Part shown: in pieces, positions 12,201-24,200 of the stretch
How positions within the stretch are numbered: position 1 is the first letter of the stretch
Layout: the number at the start of each line of letters is the position of its first letter
Assembly (NCBI RefSeq): GCF_964355755.1
Contig: NC_092673.1
Span: 6,021,001 to 6,081,000, forward strand
DNA: 60,000 nt
Source: Antedon mediterranea
Taxonomy: Eukaryota; Echinodermata; Crinoidea; Comatulida; Antedonidae
Direction of reading: 5' to 3'
Made by a program: the position numbers and the translations under genes
Notes under the pieces: model-generated
The model's database searches: none
What the model was told of the DNA's origin: nothing
Seen by the model: only the letters and a program-made list of their open reading frames with translations

Positions 12201-15200
12201 GATCGATACATGTAAGTAGGTAAGTATAACCATCCGATGAAGGTAGTGGTCCTACCAAGTCTATGTGGACGTGGTCGAATCTTATGTCGGGCGTCGCAAA
12301 CGTACCTAATGGTGTTACAGTGTGGCGATGAACCTTATTCTTCTGGCATTTTAAACAACACTTAGCCCATGTCCACACATCACTGTTCATACCAGGCCAA
12401 ACATACCGTGAAGCGATTAATTTTAGTGAAGCTCGAATCCCTGGATGAGAAAGTGAATGCAAAGAGTCAAACACTAACCTACGCATACCTTTGGGCACGA
12501 ATGGTCTATGATTACCAGTAGTGACGTCTCTCAACTTGAAAACAGACTTATGCTGATGTTCGAGCAACTCCGCATCTTTTTGCTGGTGCCTAGCCATGAC
12601 GTCATAATCAATAGAAAGCTCCGATGAAGCTGACACTGCATTCAAGTCCATACGTGACAGTGCGTCTGCTACGGTATTCTCGCTACCCTTGACGTGTCGA
12701 ATGTCCGTGGTAAACTGTGAGATGTAGTCTAAGTGATGTATCTCTCGCGGCGAATATCGATCTGCGCTGGAATGTAGTGCGTGTGTTAAAGGTTTATGGT
12801 CAGTTAAGATATAAAATGTTCTAGCTTCTAAAACGTGGCGAAAATGCTTAACTGCAAGATAGGTAGCTAGTAATTCCCGTCCAAAAGTACTATATCTCCT
12901 TTCAACCGGATTTAGACGTCGGGAAAAAAATGCAAGTGGATGCCAAATCTCTGCTACCATTTGTTGCAATACACCACCTACAGCGCAATTTGACGCATCT
13001 ACCATTAAACACAATGCAGCGTCAGGATGTGGATGTTCTAGAAGAGTTGATTCGACGAGTGCATACTTGACCTTGTTGAACGATTCAATTTCCGTCTGAG
13101 ATAGTTCAATCGCCTTTTTAGGTTTACCGACAAGTAAATCAGTTAATGGATGAATCAAATCCGAACATCTAGGTATAAACCGTCTGTAGAAATTAATTAA
13201 TCCCAGAAACTCACGTAACTTACGCACAGTATCTGGTACTGGAAACTGTTCAATCGCCTCAATCTTGGAACACAATGGCTGTATCCCAAACTCGTTAATT
13301 TGATGACCTAAAAATTGTAGTGAAGACACACCCCATACACACTTGGACGGATTAACAATGATACCAAATTCATCGAGACGTTTAAAAAGTGCCTGAAGAT
13401 GCAATTCATGTTCAGCAGTATCCATGCTGGCACGAAATTCATACCCCGCAACACCTGGTCAATAAAACGCTGAAATGACTGTGCCGCATTTCGAAGACCA
13501 AATGGCATTCTTAAGAACTCGAACATGCCAAACGGCGTAGTAATAGCGGTTTTTGAAATGTCTTTAGGATCGACGGGTATTTGATGATATGCACGTACCA
13601 AATCTATCTTAGAAAAAATCTTGCATCCCGAGAGAGTCGCGGTAAAGTCATGAATGTGAGGGATGGGGTACATATCTGGAACAGTCACATTATTTAACGC
13701 TCGGTAGTCCCCACATGGCCTCCAATCACCTGTTGTTCCTTTAGGCACCATGTGTAGCGGCATCGACCAGTTACTATCTGAGGGCCGTATAATTCCTAAT
13801 TGTAACATATGATCAAATTCAGCCCGTGCAATTTTCAATTTCTCAGAAGACAGTCGGCGAGGTCTGGCACAAACTGGCAACCCATTTGTATTTATCTGAT
13901 GTGTAACGTTATGTTTCACACTTCCATTACGAAAACATGGTTTGGTAATCGTTTTATATTTGTTTAATATTTCCCGAAAACGAGGATTTACTTTTGGGGT
14001 CGGAAAGACCGGACTAAGTGATGCTAGGGTACATTCTATTCCCTTGACAGTGATACTAGTAGTAGCATCGAAAAGTTTGCGATTTTTTAAGTCCACAATT
14101 AAACCAAAACGTCGTAAAAAGTCGGCCCCAACAATCGCATTAGGCACATCAGCAACAGTAAATATCCACCTATACGTGCGTCGAAATCCAAAATCAACTG
14201 TTAAGGAACGCTCCCCATAAGTAGATATTGTAGATTTGTTTACTGCTTGCAATACAAAGTCAGTTTTTCGGTGCAACTTGTCTGTTATTGATGGAGGTAA
14301 CACGCTAACCTCCGCTCCAGTGTCAACTAAGAATCTAAGTCCCGAAGTACGATCAGAAATAACAAGGCCAACAGCCATTAAGTCGCGTGCTACAATGCAT
14401 AGTGATACCGGACCGACCGACAGACAGACCGACCGACCGACATAGTGAACTATACTGACCAAAATTACTGAACATGTTTAAAAATGTTGAAATGTTTAAA
14501 AACATTTATATTTTTTTAATTTACACGTGCGTAGCCTGTCACTTTTGACGTGCTCGTATAACGTAATTTCGAGTTGAAAAGTAAGTGAAGAAAACAGAAA
14601 TCGGGCAAAAAGAGTGTGCAACAACATTTAACGCGCAGTGCGCGCGCAAAAATATGCGCACTCATGGCAATTTTGTAAACGCTTAAAATTGCCTGAAACG
14701 TACTCTTATTTCATAGAAAATAAATTTTGAAAATTTTAAGCGCACGTACGCATGCGTTACATGCGCTACGCACGTAATTGTATTGCCATATGATGATTTA
14801 TGCCCTGAAATTTATGAGTACCAAATTTTATTTAATTGTGATTCATGGTTGTGAAGATATGATTACAAACGTGATTTCGTTAAATCGTGCGTAGACCGCG
14901 TAATTTTTTATTGCGCACCGTGAAAACATAACCACATCGATTCCTGGCCATAAGGAATATACTGTGAAAAATTGACCTAGCTAGATTAAACTGATATCAA
15001 GATAAGGTCAGAAAGCGATAAAACGCATAGTGATACCGGACCGACAGACCGACCGACCGACATAGTGAACTATAGAGTCGCTTCCACGCGACTAAAAAAT
15101 AGACAACTACCTTCGCCAACGCCAGCAGCTGTCGCCGTCTCTAGTCGCTGGCTTGGTCGTTTCCCGCCTTCTGTGAGGAAAAAGAGCATGGTGAATTACA

Positions 15201-18200
15201 TTTATGTGCCTGGTTACCATATCGATGATGATACCAGCATAAACCATCATTAGATGTAGCAGAGGGCGAGCGTTTTCGGCCTTCACGTAGTTTACTACGG
15301 CTTCTGCCTCTGACTTGTTTCGCCAAGGAAGAAACGAGGCTGGTCAGCTTACTAACTTCAGCTCTCAATTCTCGTAATTCGTCTGACGTTGCGCGTGCAC
15401 CTGTATCCTTAATTGTCGTGGCAATAGTAGGTGGTGGTGGAGAAACTTCCAAAAGTTTATCGGCCAACGCTGCCAGATCTGAAAGGTCCATATCCTCACG
15501 GGTGGACGCTAATATCAATTGAACATTAGTAGGCAATCTTTGCACAAACTACTGCTTCAGGATGGATGTCTCTAAATCACGATTCCCCAGCAATTGGTAC
15601 ATCTTGCGTAGTAACTGACTAGGCTTGCGATCACCTAATTCTTCCGTTGTTAACAACTGATGAAGACGCTTTTGCTCCGACACGGATGTCCTTTTAACCA
15701 ATTCCGATTTCAAATGGGTATATGGTCTCTGGTATGGAGGGCTTAGCAATAAATCCCGAACCTCTTGTGCGATATTAGGCGGTAACAAACTGAGCCTCCA
15801 CTTGCGCAAACCAAATAAGTGGGTCATTCGGCCAAAATGGCGGCAATTTTAAACTTACAGCAGCCGCAACAGGTGGTGCCTCATCCATTCTAGCGGCCAT
15901 TTTGATCGGTGTAGCTCTTACCGGAGAAGGTCTCGCCATAATTCAATTCACGTATCAAACAACGACAACTCAAAGTAATCTTGCAACAACGACGAAGAAA
16001 AATATTAAAATATTCAAAGCACTCTCGTTTGATCACGTCGGGGTCACCACTTTAGTGAGATCCAACTTACCCACTATACTGTGTTGTGAGAGCATGCATT
16101 GGGTCCAAATATCATTAGTAACTTCTTATACTTGGCTCCGTAATTATATAAACATAATATATTCCAATAATATAGTTTCTTCTGTACATGTACAGGATAC
16201 GCAAAGTTCCTTGAGTTAACAAATAACGGTAAGTAAAACAAATACGTCCTGCTTGTTCGACGGTCGGTAGTTGAGAGAGAGAGACAAAGAATAACAAGGC
16301 CAACAGCCATTAAGTCGCGTGCTACAATGCATAGTGATACCGGACCGACAGACAGACCGACAGACAGACAGAGAGACCGACCGACCGACATAGTGAACTA
16401 TACTGACCGAAATTACTGAACATGTTTAAAAATGTTGAAATGTTTAAAAACATTTATTTTTTTTTAATTTACACGTGCGTAGCCTGTCACTTTCGACGTG
16501 CTCGTATAACGTAATTTCGAGTTGAAAAGTAAGTCAAGAAAACAGAAATCGGGCAAAAAGAGTGCGCAATAACATTTAACGCGCAGTGCGCGCGCAAAAA
16601 TATGCGCACTCATGGCAATTTTGTAAACGCTTAAAATTGCCTGAAATGTACTCTTATTTCATCGAAAATAAATTTTGAAAATGTTAAGCGCGCGTACGCA
16701 TGCGTTACATGCGCTACGCACGTAATTGTATTGCCATATGATGATTTATGCCCTGAAATTTATGAGTACCAAATTTTATTTAATTGTGATTCATGGTTGT
16801 GAAGATATGATTACAAACGTGATTTCGTTAAATCGTGCGTAGACCGCGTCATTTTTTATTGCGCACCGTGGAAACATAACCACATTGATTCCTGGCCATA
16901 AGGAATATACTGTGAAAAATTGACCTAGCTAGATTAAACTGATATCAAGATAAGGTCAGAAAGCGATAAAACGCATAGTGATACCGGACCGACAGACAGA
17001 CAGACAGACCGACAGACAGACCGACAGACAGACCGACAGACAGACCGACATAGTGAACTATAGAGTCGCTTCCACGCGACTAAAAAGGTTTGCATGCCGT
17101 TCGTTACACCTGCTAACACAAATGCAAATTGAGGAATTACGGCTGAGGAAACAAAGTATTTGATAATGGAATAGCCCATGGGGGATGGGAACCCTGCTGG
17201 ACACCCAAGCCTAGAGAGCTGTATCCAAGGAGACATCTTTCTCTTTGGCCTGGGTGACTGGCAGGGAGAGGTGTGTTCTCCTTGCTATAAAGCAAATAAT
17301 AAATGCTAAAATGTATAAGTAAATTAAACTGCTATAAACTGAGCCTGTTTTGCTTGCCTGTTTTGCTTGCCTATTAAACATTCCAATAAATGTTTTTTGT
17401 GAGATAAAATCAAGACGATTTACCTGGTACTGTATCATTATTGTTGCACGTGTCAACCGCAATCCCACACAAGTTAGGGAGGCCGGAGCCTTTTACAGTG
17501 GTGTCAGAAGTGGGATTGAACACAAGACAAGATAAAGGTAAAAAGTACGTTATTTAAGGAAGCAGCCCCAGTTTATGGAAGACCTATACTTTTTACATAA
17601 TCATATTATAATTATATACTTTTTACGATGGCTATGGAAAACGGAGAAGGTCCTTCTACACAGCAGATTTTACAAACAATAGCAACTGCACTTCAAGGCA
17701 TCAACGTCCATCATGTCCATCCTGGAATCAAGTTGACCAAGTTTAGAGGTTCCAAGGCAACCAACGAACCTTCGTTGACTGAGTGGCTGGAAGATTTCTC
17801 AGCCTACGCAAATCAGTATGGACTGGCAGATGCCAAGAAAGCTCAAGCCTTGTTGGACCATTTGGGTGGCAGTGCTAAAGAAGAACTGATGTGTTATGGG
17901 GTTGATGTGCGAAGCAACCATGAGCGGATAATCAATGTGTTGAAAGAACGTTTTGGTCCACTTGAGACAAATGCTTCGTTGAGTGAGACTCTACATAATC
18001 GTGTACAACAAGATGGAGAAAGCCTGGCAGAGTTTAGTTTAGCACTAATGAGACTGTATGGAAAAATGGAAACAGCAACGACAGATGCTGGTGAAAGAAC
18101 TGCAATGGCAAGACTAAAAGATAATACTCTGAAAGAAAGATTGGTTAGAGGTGTCCGTGAGAATTGGGTGCAGCGGGAGTTGCGGCGAATAGAAATTGAT

Positions 18201-21200
18201 TGCAGGGGCAGGACGTTTATGGAAATGCGTAGAAGTGCACTTGATTTTTTTCAAGATCAGGAACCAATCTCTAGAAGGTCCCATGGTGTATACGAGGTGC
18301 ATGCTGATCAAGTGGCGAATACTTTTCATCGTGACCAAAACAATCAATCAACCGGGAGTCATGAGTTATCCAAAGAGGTCAACACCCTGAAAGATGAAAT
18401 GGCCAAATTAAGGTTGGTGATCGAGAAAATGGATAGGCCATGGAGTACAAGTACTAAAAGCAGGTCAATTAAAGACGCTAAGTGCTACGAGTGTGGGCAG
18501 AAGGGTCATTATAAATGCCAGTGCCATAACACAAATCGGTCACAGGACACCTATTCACCAACCACAGCCAAGCTACAAATCTCAACCAGCTTACCACCAA
18601 GCACCAGTTCCCCAACTTCAAGGAGCCTACCAAATTCAACCTACACCTCAACAGATGCACCAGCCACAGGCAGTCAATCAACCCAGACCAAATTACCAAC
18701 CACCAATAACTAGTCATCCACAGACAACTTACCAGCCACAGGTAGTCAATATATATAAACTATACTGTGTTGTGAGAGCATGCATTGGGTCCAAATATCA
18801 TTAGTAACTTCTTATACTTGGCTCCGTAATTATATAAACATAATATATTCCAATAATATAGTTTCTTCTGTACATGTACAGGATACGCAAAGTTCCTTGA
18901 GTTAACAAATAACGGTAAGTAAAACAAATACGTCCTGCTTGTTCGACGGTCGGTAGTTGAGAGAGAGAGACAAAGAATAACAAGGCCAACAGCCATTAAG
19001 TCGCGTGCTACAATGCATAGTGATACCGGACCGACAGACAGACCGACAGACAGACAGAGAGACCGACCGACCGACATAGTGAACTATACTGACCGAAATT
19101 ACTGAACATGTTTAAAAATGTTGAAATGTTTAAAAACATTTATTTTTTTTTAATTTACACGTGCGTAGCCTGTCACTTTCGACGTGCTCGTATAACGTAA
19201 TTTCGAGTTGAAAAGTAAGTCAAGAAAACAGAAATCGGGCAAAAAGAGTGCGCAATAACATTTAACGCGCAGTGCGCGCGCAAAAATATGCGCACTCATG
19301 GCAATTTTGTAAACGCTTAAAATTGCCTGAAATGTACTCTTATTTCATCGAAAATAAATTTTGAAAATGTTAAGCGCGCGTACGCATGCGTTACATGCGC
19401 TACGCACGTAATTGTATTGCCATATGATGATTTATGCCCTGAAATTTATGAGTACCAAATTTTATTTAATTGTGATTCATGGTTGTGAAGATATGATTAC
19501 AAACGTGATTTCGTTAAATCGTGCGTAGACCGCGTCATTTTTTATTGCGCACCGTGGAAACATAACCACATTGATTCCTGGCCATAAGGAATATACTGTG
19601 AAAAATTGACCTAGCTAGATTAAACTGATATCAAGATAAGGTCAGAAAGCGATAAAACGCATAGTGATACCGGACCGACAGACAGACAGACAGACAGACC
19701 GACAGACAGACCGACAGACAGACCGACAGACAGACCGACATAGTGAACTATAGAGTCGCTTCCACGCGACTAAAAAGGTTTGCATGCCGTTCGTTACACC
19801 TGCTAACACAAATGCAAATTGAGGAATTACGGCTGAGGAAACAAAGTATTTGATAATGGAATAGCCCATGGGGGATGGGAACCCTGCTGGACACCCAAGC
19901 CTAGAGAGCTGTATCCAAGGAGACATCTTTCTCTTTGGCCTGGGTGACTGGCAGGGAGAGGTGTGTTCTCCTTGCTATAAAGCAAATAATAAATGCTAAA
20001 ATGTATAAGTAAATTAAACTGCTATAAACTGAGCCTGTTTTGCTTGCCTGTTTTGCTTGCCTATTAAACATTCCAATAAATGTTTTTTGTGAGATAAAAT
20101 CAAGACGATTTACCTGGTACTGTATCATTATTGTTGCACGTGTCAACCGCAATCCCACACAAGTTAGGGAGGCCGGAGCCTTTTACAGTGGTGTCAGAAG
20201 TGGGATTGAACACAAGACAAGATAAAGGTAAAAAGTACGTTATTTAAGGAAGCAGCCCCAGTTTATGGAAGACCTATACTTTTTACATAATCATATTATA
20301 ATTATATACTTTTTACGATGGCTATGGAAAACGGAGAAGGTCCTTCTACACAGCAGATTTTACAAACAATAGCAACTGCACTTCAAGGCATCAACGTCCA
20401 TCATGTCCATCCTGGAATCAAGTTGACCAAGTTTAGAGGTTCCAAGGCAACCAACGAACCTTCGTTGACTGAGTGGCTGGAAGATTTCTCAGCCTACGCA
20501 AATCAGTATGGACTGGCAGATGCCAAGAAAGCTCAAGCCTTGTTGGACCATTTGGGTGGCAGTGCTAAAGAAGAACTGATGTGTTATGGGGTTGATGTGC
20601 GAAGCAACCATGAGCGGATAATCAATGTGTTGAAAGAACGTTTTGGTCCACTTGAGACAAATGCTTCGTTGAGTGAGACTCTACATAATCGTGTACAACA
20701 AGATGGAGAAAGCCTGGCAGAGTTTAGTTTAGCACTAATGAGACTGTATGGAAAAATGGAAACAGCAACGACAGATGCTGGTGAAAGAACTGCAATGGCA
20801 AGACTAAAAGATAATACTCTGAAAGAAAGATTGGTTAGAGGTGTCCGTGAGAATTGGGTGCAGCGGGAGTTGCGGCGAATAGAAATTGATTGCAGGGGCA
20901 GGACGTTTATGGAAATGCGTAGAAGTGCACTTGATTTTTTTCAAGATCAGGAACCAATCTCTAGAAGGTCCCATGGTGTATACGAGGTGCATGCTGATCA
21001 AGTGGCGAATACTTTTCATCGTGACCAAAACAATCAATCAACCGGGAGTCATGAGTTATCCAAAGAGGTCAACACCCTGAAAGATGAAATGGCCAAATTA
21101 AGGTTGGTGATCGAGAAAATGGATAGGCCATGGAGTACAAGTACTAAAAGCAGGTCAATTAAAGACGCTAAGTGCTACGAGTGTGGGCAGAAGGGTCATT

Positions 21201-24200
21201 ATAAATGCCAGTGCCATAACACAAATCGGTCACAGGACACCTATTCACCAACCACAGCCAAGCTACAAATCTCAACCAGCTTACCACCAAGCACCAGTTC
21301 CCCAACTTCAAGGAGCCTACCAAATTCAACCTACACCTCAACAGATGCACCAGCCACAGGCAGTCAATCAACCCAGACCAAATTACCAACCACCAATAAC
21401 TAGTCATCCACAGACAACTTACCAGCCACAGGTAGTCAATCAACCTAGACCAACATACCAACCACCAATAACTGGTCAGCCACAGGCAACTTACCAGCCG
21501 CAGATGAACTACCCATCTCAGAAAACCATGCAGCAACAGCGAACCACACAACCAGCTATGCAGCAGTCCGCAGGAGTACAGCACCCGGAAAACTTCTGCC
21601 CTCCGCCATCAGAGGCAAGGTGGTAGGAGGGAGTGATAAACTGCCTATTGTTGCACATGAGAGTAGGGTGAAAAGTGAGGATCAAACTGAATCGACTAGG
21701 TTGGGACTACTGGCGCCGAGCCTGAAAATGATGTTGGATATTGCTGGTGCATGGATCGGCTGCATTCTTGATACAGGAGCCGAAGCCTCAATAATCCCAA
21801 CTGATGTATACAATTCAATACTGAAGCCTCGTATTGGTCCAATGGAAAACGTAGATTCCGCTATTAAGATTGTTGGAGTTACAGGAACCAAAATAGCAGT
21901 TGAAGGTTATGTACAGATACCTGTTACCATAGGAAATAAGACGGTCGTCGTTGGGTTTCTTCTGGTGGTAGAAAGCAATTCACCTAAATGTGGACGTAAG
22001 CAAGATTTTCCTTTGATACTAGGATGTAATGCCCTACGATTATTCGTTTATTCGAAAACCTAAGCATGGTGATTAATAGCCTGAAGATGTCTAATGAAAC
22101 AGCAGAGTCCAAAGTAACATGTGGGAAACGTGGTGTACTAACCAAAGATTTGTTAGAAGTCGTTCCCCAACGATCAGTAAAAAGACTAGAATGCTGTTTT
22201 GATGCCACATGTAGGCTTGATAAAGATGTTAAGAGTCTATGGTTAATTAAATCATCCAGTGATAGAGAAGGTCTGGAGGTAATTGAAGGTTGTGTATCCG
22301 GAGTTTCACAAGTGAGTCTGCTTGTTTCGAATTCTACTAACGAAGAACTAATCTTAAAACCCAAAACCATGGTAGCAGCAGCAGTAGAGCTAGTTCAACA
22401 AGCTCATGTAGTTACATTCCAGACAGATGATGTTCTACAAGTAGATGTTAGAGAAGTTTATACTGATGAGAGTCAAGTAATTAACAGCTCACCCATTCCA
22501 CTAACGCAAATAAATACCTGTGAGAGACATGTGTGTAGAGATGGCAAAATCTTGGAACTACCATTTGGAGTAAGTCTCAATAACATCGATCCTGATGAAA
22601 TTGACCAAGTTGCAAGATTGCTTGTAGATCATAAAGAGGTTTTCTCAACTGGCGAGTTCGATCTTGGATATTGTGATTTAATTCCACATGAAATCAAAAT
22701 CTCCACTGACAAGCAAATCCGTATGCCCTATCGTAGAATACCACCATCACAAATGGCCGAAGTCAAACAGCTGCTACAAGGCATGCTCGATAAAGGAATT
22801 ATACAGAAGTCCTCTAGTCCGTACGCTAGCCCGGTAGTACTTGTACGGAAAAGCTCAGGAGCATTGCGACTGTGTGTGGATTATCGACAACTCAATGCAA
22901 TCACAATCAAGGATTCGTTCCCGTTACCTCGGATTGACGAGACTCTTGAGGCTTTAGGTGGAGCCAAATATTTTTCACCTATGGATCTCTCTCATGGATA
23001 TTTTCAAGTTTCGATGCACCCAGACTCCGTCCCATTAACAGCTATTCGAGTTCCTTGGGGGTTATTCGAATTCAATCGCATGCCTCAAGGATTGTGTAAT
23101 AGTCCAGGAACATTCCAGCGAATTAGGGAAAATATATTTGGTGACCTAAACCTCGAAAAATTGATATTGTATTTGGATGACATCCTGGTATTTTCAAACA
23201 CTTTTGAAGAACATTTGGACCGGTTACAGGGCTCGATATTTCACTAGTCCGGCGTACAATGTCTAGTTAAAACTGCTCTGGGTTAGTCAATCTTCCACCC
23301 AACAAGCCCGGGTGTCTAGTGTGTAAATAATTAGGCTAGAGAACATTTAGGCCTAGACTTTTAAAATGCATTATTAAAATACTCTAGCCACTGGCCTAAT
23401 TGTTTGTAGTCCATCATTTTTATAGAGCGCCTTCGCAATCACGTTCCTCGTTAAAGTTAACGAAGGAGAGCAACTAATCACGCTCCTTAAATCAGCGTGT
23501 CAAGTCACAAGTCACCAATAAGGGGATTCCCCTGTCTGCTTTCAAGTGCCAATTTACTTCCATTACACCTCACAGTGTATCCAGTGCGGTGTCAGATAAA
23601 TGCCTCAACTAGTCTTTTAAGCCAGAACAAGTACCAACCAAATGGTTGCTTTTATTGAACAAATCAATTTTAATGTATAAAATATAGTTAATAAAAAAAA
23701 AAATTAATAGAAGTAGGCCTATTTTTATTAATTAGAGGAAGATTCTTCACTTCTGTCTTTGGAATTTTAATTAATTTTTTTCTCCGAAAAAAATCAACCA
23801 ATTTGGTTACCCAAATTTAGTGACAAAACATGTGCTCTAGTCTCACCATCCCAGCAGCTGGTCTAGCTCTTCTAGCAAGCATCGCGTGTGTGACCGCCGT
23901 ATGTAAACACAGCCAAATACCCTTTCCTTAATTACATTTTTAAGATGTAATATTCAAATGATACTTAGTAACTTGTCATTAATATTTTTTTTGTATTACT
24001 TTGTGAAATACAGGTACTTAATTTTTGTTTTTAATTTCTAGGCCTAGTTCTACGCCTAGCCCTATATTATTTATTATAGGCCTAGGCCTAGTAGATTTCT
24101 GAAAAAAAAAACAGCCTAGAAAACGAATCAAGAAGCATTTTTGGGTAGAAGCTGGGATCCACTTGATTTAGGATATTTCGACCTTGCTGATTACGAATAT

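Larger units (their letters stand above)
11271..17130 (-). mobile_element. Gypsy A: CsRn1-type Ty3/Gypsy LTR retrotransposon (defective)
   Basis: On the - strand: 5' LTR (16051-16293, continued at 17082-17130 after a HINE insertion), tRNA-Trp primer-binding site (16034-16049), gag (15900-15130), HINE-1, protease/RT/RNase H/integrase (14361-11562), polypurine tract (11570-11581) and 3' LTR (11271-11569). A gag CHCC-type finger and tRNA-Trp priming are hallmarks of the CsRn1 group. The right end is cut short, so no target duplication can be read. Confidence 0.88.
16073..18758 (+). repeat. 2.69 kb tandem duplication, unit 1
   Basis: Near-identical to 18759-21444 (offset 2686, becoming 2690 after one extra 4-bp step in the HINE tetranucleotide tract). 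It includes part of the Gypsy A LTR, HINE-2, the Gypsy B 5' LTR and most of Gypsy B gag. The left breakpoint lies in the Gypsy A LTR, the right in the Pro/Gln repeat of Gypsy B gag. About 8 bp of filler (ATATATAA) sits at the junction. Confidence 0.92.
18759..21444 (+). repeat. 2.69 kb tandem duplication, unit 2
   Basis: Second unit of the duplication; its right end continues without a break into the rest of Gypsy B gag and pol, so this unit is the one still attached to the element. Confidence 0.92.

Noticed and set aside
14362-14462. N-terminal extension of the Gypsy A protease ORF
   Set aside because: It reads into HINE-1 repeat sequence; not part of the original protein.
16934-19926. Ser/Val/Cys/Arg-rich ORFs on both strands ([16 protein letters not shown])
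   Set aside because: Translations of the (CCGA/CAGA)n tracts of the HINE elements.
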